A DNA stretch of 64,000 bases from Artocarpus heterophyllus. Its lineage: Eukaryota > Streptophyta > Magnoliopsida > Rosales > Moraceae. Each line of letters opens with the position of its first letter. Within the stretch, counting starts at the first letter, position 1. Under the pieces are notes generated by a model. That model ran no database searches. It saw nothing but the letters and a program-made list of their open reading frames with translations, and had not been told where the DNA came from. Positions 11,827 to 21,998 of this stretch are shown piece after piece. Location of the stretch: contig CM046341.1 in assembly GCA_025403435.1 (NCBI GenBank), forward strand, positions 5,031,462 to 5,095,461. Direction: 5' to 3'. The position numbers and the translations under genes are program-made.

Positions 11827-13992
11827 TGTCACGCCCCGGAGTACGGGAGGTGACGTGGCGGAATATTTAGATTAATTAAAAGAGAATTTAATTGAAATTA
11901 AGAGTTTAAAAATCCAATTAAGTAAGAAATAAAGAGATTTTCCACCACATTCGATAAACGAGTTTATAAAATATTAGACAAATAATAACAATTAAATAAA
12001 AACCGCGAATATGGGTTCCACAACCCACAACTTGTGCACACACATGGTTCTGACATTATCATAAATACAATTACAGTCCAAGTACAAATAAAGTTAAGTC
12101 TTACATGCCTTGATTAATAAATACAGAATGTAAATAAATTCTCCTATTGCTCCTGAGTTCGGTCTGAAGAATCTTCTCTAAACCTAAATGGGAAACCACC
12201 TAGAAGGGGGGGGGAATTTAAAAACAGATAAAACGTGAGCGAAAGGCTCAGTAGGACTAAGTTTTATAAAATAATTTAATGCAAAGAAACATAACATTAT
12301 CAAGAGTTATACAGAAAGGGAACTTGAATAAATAAATAAATAAATTGAGTAGAACCGTTCTGACACAGAACAGTCTACTCGTCAAATCAAAACACCAGTT
12401 TACTTTTACCTAGGCAAACCATGATATCACCACCGTAGTGGCCCAGCTGGGTTTCGGGACCTGCCCCCAAGGTCGATCGCCACACGACCCGATCTCTGAT
12501 ATGGCATCATGCCCATGTGTTTATTATCATTATCATTCAAAACCCAATTACCGAGTGTTGTCAATTACATTTATTATGAAATTCATTTCATAATCACGGT
12601 GTATTAAAATACTACCGATAAAACCATTTTCAAACAACCGTTGAAAATATTTTGATAGAAATCATTTTCAAAGCCAAATCATTTCAAAACCAGGCTACCA
12701 AAGAAATAGGATAGAAGTCCTACCTCAGTACTCGTGCCGGTACCCCACACCGTAATCCCGATCCGCTATACGTTAGCTCCACGGAACCACGAACAATCCT
12801 AGATACAAACTAAGTCGATCAATATCTAGTTCGAAACATTCTATGTTACTAAATCATTTCATGATGTCCTAGTGTGCCATTTGTATCATTAAAATCATCC
12901 TATAAGGTTGAGATTTAAATAAGGGTTCAAAACAGTGAAATCGGGTAAAAATCACAAAATTTTCCATGCCTCGGTCGGCCTGCCGGACGCCCTGCTTCGG
13001 CCTGCCGAACTGCACAGTTCGGCCTGTCGGAAACAAGGTTCGGCCTGCCGAACATTGCCCCAGATTCGGCCTGCCGGTCGGAAGAACACCGGCCTGCCGA
13101 TCATCACTCCGGCCTGCCGAACATGAACTTCGGCCTGCCGAACTGGGAAAACCCAGAAATCCCAGCCACGGGTTTCTCGATCCCCAAAATCCAAATCTTG
13201 TTTCTAACCTGTTTTTCTCAAATCCCAGGCATGAAAAACAACTATACTTGATAGAAAAACATTCTAAAACATGTTTGGAATCATTTAATCAACATTTAAA
13301 CTCGAAATCCTCAAAAATCCAAAAATGAGAAAAAGAGGAGAAAAATGAAAAATCTTGAATTCAATCCTTTTTTCTTCAATCTAGGCTTAGATTCTAGTTG
13401 TTCTAAGTTCATTTAACACAAATCCACGGTTTTCTAAGCTAAAACAAACTTAGATTTCAAAAACACACACAAAATCAAAAATTTTGTAAAAAGTTTAGAA
13501 ATTTCGAATCTAACCTCAAATCGAAGCTTCAATCCGCGTTCTCGGTTGCCGAATCACGTCCCCGAGCTTCCTCCTTGCTGTTCCGAAGCTTGGATTCGAA
13601 TGGAGTTCAAAAATTTTTGAAAGAGATTGAGAGAGAGAGGGAGCTGCCGAGAGAGAGAGAAGAGAGAGAGAGTGAAACGTGAGAGTGAGGAGAGAGAGAG
13701 AGAAGAGGGAAATAAATAGAGAAAATCGGTGGGCGGTTTTACTGTGCGAAAACCATGTGCCGCCCACGGTTTTGCAAAACAGAGTATTTTTAACATTTTA
13801 CAAATTGTTGTGTTTTAAAACTCAAAACATCATTTTAAATCCATAAGAAATCATTTAAATGTATCAATTTAACAAAACAACCAAAAACTAAAAATCCAAC
13901 TAAATAATCTAATTAAAGTTAAAACTTTAATTATGGCACACTAATTCATTATTTACATTACATTAATGTTAAATAAATTTCAGGACGTTACA
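11827..13992 (-). mobile_element. Solo LTR of the Ty3 chromovirus family
   Basis: In sense (minus) orientation it begins TGTAACGTC and ends GGGCGTGACA, with TG/CA termini. It matches, along its length, the 3' LTR at 21999-24164, and both are 2166 bp. It is flanked by GGAAC on both sides and has no internal element sequence. That is the product expected from recombination between the two LTRs of a full element. It lies head to tail inside the EDGP-like gene and opposite to that gene's direction. It carries a GA-rich tract at 13620-13705 (CT-rich in sense) and the eight-copy palindrome array. Confidence 0.95.
12974..13143. repeat. Eight-copy CGGCCTGCCG palindrome array in the solo LTR
   Basis: Copies of the core CGGCCTGCCG (one is CGGCCTGTCG) start at 12976, 12998, 13020, 13041, 13067, 13090, 13110 and 13131. 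Spacings are 22, 22, 21, 26, 23, 20 and 21 bp. The best copies extend to TTCGGCCTGCCGAA, an inverted repeat of six bases around a two-base centre. Sequence between copies is not repeated. Confidence 0.95.
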
Positions 13993-13997
13993 GGAAC
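13993..13997. repeat. Target-site duplication of the solo LTR, right copy
   Basis: GGAAC directly after the GACGTTACA end of the solo LTR, identical to 11822-11826. Confidence 0.92.
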
Positions 13998-14231
13998 ATG
14001 GCGAGATGGTCCTGGAAAATCCTTGGGGCTAACTCAATGGTGAGAGTTAACGAGGATGTTTTGTGCTTGGGATTTGTTGATGGTGGAACAAAGGGGAAGG
14101 CTGCAATCGTCTTGGGCGGGCTTCAGTTGCAGGACAACTATTTGGAGTTTGATCTGGCGAGATCTTTGCTTGGATTTACTTCTTCACTTCTGCCTCAAGG
14201 CAAACGCTGTTCACACTTCAGGAATTCTTAA

Positions 14232-16450
14232 GTTTAATTAAGTTCTTCATCTTATATTTTCTAATCTCTTAGGTATAATTAATAATTACAAGTGTCAATA
14301 TATGAAATAAATTCTTGGAATAAGAAGCAGTGATTAATATCAATTGCTCTGCCTCTCGCTGTTTCAATGAAAATGTTGTGCTCCTTGTTTATGTATATGC
14401 TAAATGTTAGTAATTGTAATGCGTACTTTTCGGTCTAAGAGTTCTATCAGTTTCTTAAAAGGTAAATTCCATCAGTGTTATTTAATTTTTACCCTTAGTC
14501 TTCTTTTAGTCACTTCAACCTTTAAATATAACAATTCACCCCTATTAAAAATATTCCATAATAAAAATATTTAATGAAGATGAATAGAAGGTGCAATTTT
14601 CTCTCCTTTTTTTTTTTATAATCAACTTTCACCTCTCTTTGGTAGTTTTTTTTTTTTTAATAATGAAAAATTTGGGGAAAGAACTAACCGGCATTAGCAC
14701 TATGCATTATCAAAGAGGCTTCCCAAATGCTAACAGGATCATTCATTGAAAGCACTAAAGTTGAGACCTACCCTTTAATGAATAGTTAGCCCCGCTAAAT
14801 ATTCTAATAGTCAATTCACATAGAAATGTGATTTCAAACACTCTAAATTGAGTACTAGACTCGCAGACGCTATAAAACTCACTACACTCAAAACTTTTGA
14901 ACATGAACTCACCACAATAGTTTGTTATTGCTTGGCCACCCATCTCAATAGTTTCCTGTTTGGCAGTTTTTATAACGTTAACATGTAGTTTTGGCACAAA
15001 TTCCATATAGAAATAATGGGAGAGCCACCTAAATAGAACCTGAGAGACATGTGAGGTGTGTGATTTCTTTTGCAATCATTTCTTTTTTTCATCATCGAAA
15101 CAGTCTTCAGATAGTTGAATATGAAGATAAATTTCATGTTGAGGGTGAACTATTGTAATTATGTTTTTGCTTATTTGTTTGCTTTGTTCGTGGGTGAGAC
15201 AAGGAACATATATCAGGGGCCAAAAATGGAGTTAAATTTTTTTTTTTTAAAAAAAGGGAGTATCAATTTAACTTTTTATATGATAACTAATCAAATGTAG
15301 TTACGTTATTTCTTTTTACTTTGTGCGTGATATGAAACTAGAGTATGCTGTTAGGAACTTTAATTAATGCAGTAACCAAACAAACTTAATCAGTTGATCT
15401 AATTATATATCTACATATAGTCTCCTCTTGTAATTTTTATAAGCTCTTTGCCGTGAATTCTTTAGCCAAAATAGTTTGTTCGTGAAAGAAAGAGTTGCAC
15501 GGTAGATATATATGATCATAATTAATTAGTATAAAGAAAACTTTTGTTCAAAACAAATATGATGAGCTTAAATATCTCATATATATATATATATAAAGTA
15601 TCAGTCAAAAGTCAAAACTGTATCATATTGTCGGTGCTAACAAAGTTTGAAGGCTGTCAATAAAATATGCAAATTGAATGTCACATTATTGCCAATCTAA
15701 ATAGAATAGTGAAAAATACAACATTGCCATGCATGATGCATGTGAATATGATATTCATCACTGTTATCCATAATTATCATATTTATATTGTTGCTTCTCT
15801 GATACTTCATTAATGGTTCTTGAAAGTTGAAATCACAATCATCTATATCTTATTTAATGTAATTATAAGAGGGTTGGACAAAATCAGAAACGGATCTTGG
15901 TTGTTTTCTTTTTTCTGATTAGAATAACAATCTCTCTAGAGCGTTGCTATATTAATAAATATTAATCAAAACATTTGGTTCTCACTTTCAATTGTTAAAG
16001 TGTGAAAACTCTCGTATGGTTCTAAGGAATTGATTCTAACAAATGCTACAAATAACTGTAGACTTGGGTTCGTAGGAATTACCTCTTTCCATATTTGATC
16101 TCCTTGACAGATTGGCTCCATACATGAGTACTTGTCGGCCGCTATTATTTGATCCACTTTGACAGGAATTTTTATATGCATACGTGCGGAACAACATAAG
16201 ATTCTCGTGCAGTCACCAACTGCTACTTTTCAACCGGAAAGCAATCCAATACTATATACAAATACATACATTATCCTTAATTACATTTTCTAATGATTTA
16301 ATTTATTTATCTCTCCCCATCTCATTTATTGCACAATTAATTTTTTCTGAATAAAAAAGAGAATTATTGGTTAATGTTATTCCTATCTTCATGTATTTTA
16401 TCTAAGAAATTTTAGAGCCAACTCCAGTAAAACAAATGTAATTGACCTAA
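14232..16450. other. Intergenic region
   Basis: Non-coding sequence between the interrupted EDGP-like copy and the truncated Ty3 element. It contains poly-T runs (about 14609-14618 and 14647-14658), a (TA)n run near 15578-15595, and a TGCATGATGCATG palindrome near 15730. A 71-codon minus-strand frame (16181-15966) begins with ATG but resembles nothing I know. No EDGP sequence abuts the element on this side. Confidence 0.55.
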
Positions 16451-17250
16451 GAAAATGGTTTTATCGATTATATTTTAATATACCGTGATATAAAATGAAT
16501 TTCATAATAAATGTAATTGACAACACTCGGTAATTGGGTTTTGAATGATAATGATAATAAACACTAAGGCATGATGTCATATCAGAGATCGGGTCGTGTA
16601 GCGATCGACCTTGGGGGCAGGTCCCGAAACCCAGCTGGGCCACTACGGTGGTGATATCATGGTTTGCCTAGGTAAAAGTAAATTGGTGTTTTGATTTGAC
16701 GAGTAGACTGTTCTGTGTCAGGACGGTTCTTCTCAAATTGTTTATCTATTTATTTATTTAAGTTTCCTTTGAATAACTTCTAATAATGTTGTGTTCCTTT
16801 GCGTTAAACTATTTTATAAAACATAGTCCTACTGAGCCTTTCGCTCACGTTTTATTGTTTTAAATTTCCCCCTTCTAGGTGGTTTCCCATTTAGGTTTGG
16901 AGAAGATTCTTCGGACCGAACTCATGAGCAATAGGAGAATTTATTTACATTCTGTATTTATTAATCAAGGCATGTAAGACTTAACTTTATTTGTACTTGG
17001 ACTGTAACTGTATTTATGATATTGTCTGAACCATGTGTGTGCACAAGTTGTGGGTTGTGGAACCCATATTCACGGTTTTTATTCAATTATTATTATTTGC
17101 TAAATATTTACAAATTCGTTTATCAAATGTGGTGGAAAATCTCTTTATTTCTTACTTAATTGGATTCTTAAACACTTAATTTTAATTAAATTCTCTTTTA
17201 ATTAATCTAAATATTCCGCCACGTCACCTCCCGTACTCCGGGGCGCGACA
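16451..17250 (+). repeat. Truncated 5' LTR of the Ty3 element (last 800 bp)
   Basis: Collinear without gaps with 23365-24164 of the 3' LTR. It ends GGGGCGCGACA, against GGGGCGTGACA in the 3' LTR. Homology starts abruptly at 16451 (GAAAATGG), so the first 1366 bp, including the promoter area, CT tract and palindrome array, are missing. Confidence 0.95.
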
Positions 17251-17253
17251 GAA

Positions 17254-17265
17254 TGGTATCAGAGC
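17254..17265 (+). other. Primer-binding site, initiator-Met tRNA type
   Basis: TGGTATCAGAGC starts four bases after the 5' LTR end. This is the standard plant retrotransposon site complementary to the 3' end of initiator methionine tRNA, used to prime minus-strand DNA synthesis. Confidence 0.92.
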
Positions 17266-17354
17266 TCAAGGTTATGAACTTGGGAATTGTGCACACATAG
17301 GTTTGACAATGAAATACCTCTGACAGTCCAATTTTTGTTTTCAGAAGTGAGAGA

Positions 17355-18443
17355 ATGGCACCTAGACGTCGTTCGATTGCTGACGCCGAGTTCGGAAATG
17401 ATGAGAGCATGATGAGGTCTATGTTTGCGGCTTTCCGGCAGATGGCAGCCAGGACTAGACCGGAAGACTCCAGTGTTGGTAGTCGGCATGCTTTCTTTAA
17501 GGAATTTCGGCGGGCGTCTATTCCGACTTTTGATGGCAATGGGGATCCGCAGTTAGCAGAGTATTGGTTGGATTCGATCTTGAAGCATCTTGATACCCTT
17601 GGTGTGCCTGAGGAGTATCGTGTGGAGTTTACGGCGTATAAGCTCGAGGGTGGCGCCAACACCTGGTGGAAACAAACTAAGCGTCTGGAGCGCGGTGGCG
17701 ATATCAGTTGGGACAAGTTCGAGGAGCTGTTCTATGATCGGTATTTTTCGCAGGGATATAGAGATCAGAAGGCAGCTGAGTTTTATAGATTGCAGCAGGG
17801 TGATCTTTCAGTTCGAGAGTATGAGGCAAAGTTTAACGAGTTGGCTAGGTTTGCTCCATCAGCTTTGGCATCGGAGCATGAGAAATGCATCAAGTTTCAG
17901 GAAGGACTCAAGGCTTCTATTCGGCGGCAGTTGGTTGCTCTACGGCTTAGGGGTTTCGGAGAGCTTGTGTCATCGGCGATCTCCGTGGAGAATGATTACG
18001 TGCAGTATTGTGAGGACCGAGCCAAGGCTTCAGAAGGACCGCAGAGGAGTGGCAGGAAGAGCATTAGTAGTCGTCCAGCTCCGGGGAAAGGCAAGCAGGG
18101 CGGTGCGACCAGTGGCAGTAGCAGTTCGTCTGGCAGCGGGCGTAGCAATCCCTACAGCTTTCATTGTCATTTCTGTCAGCAGCCCGGACACATCAAGAGG
18201 AATTGCCCGATCAGGAGTGCTCGTCTTGGATCGCAGACCGGGGAGGATGCCAGTCGTTCATCTCAGCCTCAGCCTCAGACCCTACCTCCGCCTCCGCAGT
18301 ACCCGCAGTTGCAGTATCCACAGTTTTCTCCTCAGCAATTCTCATATCCGGCACGGGGGCAGCAGCCGCAGTATTTTCAGCGCAGTGTTCCTCAGTATAG
18401 AGCTCCGAGTACAGGTAGTGTACAGTCGTCTCCATCTCAGTAG
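17355..18443 (+). pseudogene. Ty3 gag region, ending at a premature TAG
   Basis: An ATG at 17355 (MAPRRRS) opens a 362-codon gag frame with the retrotransposon gag core (about 17520-17990; W-rich segment GGANTWW) and one CCHC zinc knuckle, CHFCQQPGHIKRNC, at 18165-18206. After a Gln/Pro/Ser-rich linker the frame hits TAG at 18441-18443. Translation of the following bases continues in the same frame into protease, so this was one gag-pol frame and the TAG is most simply a CAG-to-TAG change. The next codon is CAT, which does not fit the common UAG-CAR-YYA read-through context. Confidence 0.9.
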
Positions 18444-19230
18444 CATCGGCCGAGTAATGCAGGACCCAGAAATGTCGGTAGAGGAAAAGGAAAAGCGCCA
18501 GTGCAGGTTCATGCAATGGCATCTAGAGGGTCAGATTCTCAGACTGGTAACGCGGTTGTCGATGGTATGATTTTGGTTTCCAGATCTTTAGCTCGTGTTT
18601 TGTTCGATACCGGTGCCTCTCATTCTCTCATTTCGAGTTCTTTTGTACATGCCTTGGGATTAGAAGTAGAAGAGTTTAATGAACCCCTAGTTGTAACTTC
18701 TCCCTTGGGGCGGGTGTGTGTAAATTGTATGTGTAAATCATGTAAAATAAAGATTGGGGATGAGATTTTGAAAAGTGATTTGATTGTACTCCCCATGAGC
18801 TCCTATGATGTGATCTTAGGGATGGACTGGTTGTCCAGGTATAGTGCAGTTGTGGACTGCCAACTTAGAAAGGTGACCCTAGTGTCTGATAGGGGGACGG
18901 TAATCACTTACCAGGGTGGTGGTGATTGGTTAATGAGTGAGCGTCTCATGAAGTCGTGTTTAGGAGGGCGAAGGAATCTAGATTGTTTTGCTTTTCTTGC
19001 CAATCTAGATTGCGAGCCCTATGTTTCGAAAGGTAGTGCAGTGATTCCGGTGGTTGGTGAGTTCGAGGATGTCTTCCCCGACAAGTTATCAGGGTTACCA
19101 CCGCATCGGGAGATTGAGTTCGGTATCGAGTTGTTTCCAGGGACATCACCGATTTCTATGGCACCTTATCGGATGGCGCCAGCAAAAATGAAGGAATTGA
19201 GGAAGCAACTTCAGAGCTTGCTGATAAAGG
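18444..19230 (+). pseudogene. Ty3 protease and start of reverse transcriptase
   Basis: Same frame as gag. It contains the aspartic protease motif LFDTGASHSL (Asp-Thr-Gly at 18606-18614) and the ILGMDWL segment of the protease C-terminal part. It then enters the RT N-terminal region ([16 protein letters not shown]). Around 19230, in the run AAAGGGTATATTCG, one base is missing relative to the expected frame. The open frame to 19328 after this point is out of register, and the true RT frame resumes as [12 protein letters not shown]. Confidence 0.9.
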
Positions 19231-20545
19231 GTATATTCGAAATAGCACATCTCCGTGGGGAGCACCAGTTTTGTTTGCTAAGAAGCATGATAGGACTCTC
19301 AGGTTATGTGTGGATTATCGGCAGCTGAATCGTGTTACGATGAAGAACAAGTATCCTTTGCCTAGGATTGATGAGCTATTTGATCAGTTGGGAGGTTCGC
19401 GATACTTCTCAAAGATTGATTTGCATTCAGGTTATCATCAGCTCAGGATCAAGGAAGAGGATATTCCCAAGACAGCTTTTAGGACTCGGTATGGGCATTT
19501 CGAGTTTCTGGTTATGTCTTTTGGGTTGACGAATGCTCCAGCAGCTTTTATGGATTTGATGAACAGGATATTTAGGCCGTATCTAGATCAGTTTGTGATC
19601 GTGTTCATCGATGACATTCTTGTGTATTCTAAGACTTGGGAGGAGCATGAGCAGCATCTTCGGATCGTGCTTCAGACTCTGCGGGAGCACTAGTTGTATG
19701 CTAAGAGGGAAAAGTGTGAGTTCTGGTTGACTGAGGTCAAATTTTTGGGTCATATCATTTCAGAGCATGGTATTTCAGTGGATCCGTCCAAGATTGAAGC
19801 TATATTGGAGTGGGAACGACCAAGGAATGTAGCGAAGATTCGTAGCTTCTTAGATCTTGCTGGATATTACAGGAAATTTGTGAAGAATTTTTCGAAGATT
19901 GCAGCTCCATTGACGAGGTTGATCAAGAAAAATGTCAGGTTTGAGTGGAATGAAGATTGTGAGTCTGCTTTTCAGGAATTGAAGAACCGGTTGACTTCAG
20001 CTCCAGTGTTGGTTATTCCTAGCAGTGGTGAGCCGTATGAGGTTTATGCTGATGCTTCAGGGCACGGACTTGGATGCGTGTTGATGCAGCATGGGCGTGT
20101 AGTTGCATACGGATCGAGACAGCTACGACCTCACGAGCGGGATTATCCTACTCACGATTTAGAGCTCGCGGCGATGATTTACGCACTGAAGATTTGGAGG
20201 TGTTATTTGTATGGAGCATCGTTTCAGGTCTTCTCCGATCACAAGAGTTTGAGGTATTTGTTCACTCAAAAGGATCTCAACTTGAGGCAGCGCAAACGGG
20301 TAGAGTACATGGAGGATTATGATTTCACGTTGCAGTATCATCCCGGGAAAGCTTATGTAGTCGCGGATGCGCTTAGCAGGAAGTCTTCAGGGGTTCTCGC
20401 TTGTTTGATTTTTGAGGACTGGAGGAGGGATGCGACAGTGAGTGAGTATCGGCCACAGTATCATGAAGACGGTGATCGAGTTTTGTTGTATCATGTGGAA
20501 GCGACTCCAGCTCTTGTTCGGATGGTGAAGCAAGGTCAGTCAGTA
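19231..20545 (+). pseudogene. Ty3 reverse transcriptase and RNase H
   Basis: The RT core reads [32 protein letters not shown] and FIDDILVYS (catalytic Asp pair at 19604-19615). At 19691-19693 a TAG replaces the Gln of the conserved REHQLYAK stretch. The frame continues after it with the RT connection and a Ty3-type RNase H ([16 protein letters not shown] from 20035, then VFSDHKSL and VADALSRK). Near 20545 another one-base shift moves the open frame to the one carrying integrase. Confidence 0.9.
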
Positions 20546-21950
20546 GCAGGATCGACATTTGCAGGGGATTTGGTCGCGGATTCAGAACGGGGAGCAGTTT
20601 GAAGAATGGAGCGTGCATGCAGATGGATCGTTGTACTTTCGGGAGCGTCTTGCAGTTCCAGTTATCGCTGAGGTGACGAAAGCCGTTCTAGATGAAGCTC
20701 ATCGGTCTCAGTTTGCTATTCATCCAGGGAGCACCAAGATGTATCGTGATTTGAAGAGGCACTATTGGTGGAGAGGCATGAAGAAAGATGTTCGCGAGTA
20801 CGTGGCCAAGTGTTCGACGTGTCTTCAGGTGAAAGCTGAGCATCAGAAGCCTGCAGGTCAACTTCAACCGCTCCCTATTCCAGGGTGGAAATGGGAACAT
20901 GTGACGATGGATTTCCTCACAGGTTTGCCGAGGACGGAGCAGCGGCATGATGCAGTTTGGGTTGTGGTCGACAGGTTGATGAAATCGGCGCATTTCATTC
21001 CGTTTAGGTCGACGTGTTCCAGGAAGATTCTCGGGGAGTTGTATATGCAGAACATTGTGAGGTTGCATGGAGTTCCTTTGTCCATCACCTCTGATCGAGA
21101 CACCAAGTTTAATGCTAAGTACTGGAGGAGTTTTCAGGAGGCTTTGGGTACGGATTTAAACTTTAGTACGGCGTTTCATCCTCAGACTGATGGACAGTCT
21201 GAGCGGGTTATTCAGGTTCTCGAGGATATGTTGCGTGCTTGTGCATTGGACTTCGGCGGGAATTGGAAGCAATGTTTGCATTTGGCGGAGTTCGCGTACA
21301 ACAACAGTTATCAGGCGAGTATCGGTATGGCACCATTTGAGGCGTTGTATGGGCGACCGTGTCGGTCACCTGTGTGTTGGGCCGAGCCAGAAGATAGAGT
21401 TATTCTTGGGCCAGATGAGATTCGTGACAGCAACGAGAAAGTCGCGGTGATTCGGGATCGGTTGAGAGCAGCTCAGAGTCGGCAGAAGAGCTACGCAGAT
21501 AGGAGACGTAGACCCTTAGAGTTCGCGGTTGGAGATTTTGTTCTCTTGAGGGTGTCACCTCGTAAGGGAACTATGCGGTTCGGAGTGAGTGGGAAACTCG
21601 CGCCGAGGTATATTGGGCCGTTCGAGATCACTCAGCGAGTTGGTGTGGTCGCTTATCGGCTTGATCTTCCGCCCGAACTTTCTCATGTGCACGATGTGTT
21701 TCATGTGTCGATGCTTAGGAAATGTCCACCTGGGCAGGATAAGATAGTTTCGTTTCGCGATGTACAAGTTCAGGAGGATACGACATACGAAGAAGTGCCG
21801 ATTCAGATTATCGACCGGAAAGTGATTAGCTTGCGTCGTCGTGAGATACCGTTGGTAAAGGTTGTGCGACAGCATCACGGGGTTGATGAAGCCACTTGGG
21901 AATTAGAGTCGAGTATGCGGGAGCTATATCCGCATTTGTTTTGTTTTTGA
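20546..21950 (+). pseudogene. Ty3 integrase with chromodomain-like C-terminus
   Basis: Contains the zinc-binding H-H-C-C module (H...H around 20700-20730, then CSTC at 20812-20823) and the catalytic core with MDFLTGLP, SDRDTKF and DGQSERV, the three expected acidic residues. The GPFEI / HVSMLRKC segment of Ty3 integrases follows. The last 60 residues (YEEVPIQIIDRK, LVKVV, HHGVDEATWE) match the chromodomain-like tail of plant chromoviruses, thought to bias insertion towards heterochromatin. The 463-codon open frame from 20559 starts with TTG, not ATG, because it is the downstream part of a frameshifted polyprotein. It ends in TGA at 21948-21950. Confidence 0.92.
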
Positions 21951-21985
21951 GATGAGTTGTAAATTTCGAGGACGAAATTTCTTTT

Positions 21986-21998
21986 AGGGGTGGAGAGT
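21986..21998 (+). other. Polypurine tract of the Ty3 element
   Basis: AGGGGTGGAGAGT lies immediately before the TGTAACGTC start of the 3' LTR, the position of the plus-strand primer in LTR retrotransposons. One T interrupts the purine run. Confidence 0.8.

Larger units (their letters stand above)
10831..14231 (+). pseudogene. EDGP-like gene with stop codon and LTR insertion
   Basis: An intronless EDGP / basic 7S globulin-type gene. The ATG at 10831 (an upstream TTG at 10795 is not a likely start) gives a strong signal peptide, then the conserved start FHIPIKKDPKTLQHY, the DLGG site, GLAKGTSGILGLG and FALCLPSS. Codon 268 is TAG (11632-11634), at the place where the family has S-T-V-D. The frame then continues through VAPFGACFS to 11826, where a 2166-bp solo LTR begins. 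After the LTR the protein resumes in the same frame at 13998 with WKILGANSMV, LCLGFVDGG and a TAA at 14229-14231. It is more diverged than the other copies: the DLGG block is followed by FTSLDC instead of LWVDC. Both lesions would abolish a full-length protein. Confidence 0.9.

Noticed and set aside
12974..13143. Array considered as a CRISPR-like repeat/spacer structure
   Set aside because: The context is a plant LTR, repeats are only 10-14 bp and spacers 8-12 bp, and there are no cas genes.
14755..15075. 106-codon minus-strand frame
   Set aside because: Starts with TTG, has no recognisable domain and no promoter-like context; treated as chance.
18441..18443. TAG between gag and protease as a programmed read-through site
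   Set aside because: The next codons do not match the known UAG-CAR-YYA context, plant Ty3 elements of this kind usually have one gag-pol frame, and the element carries other random lesions.
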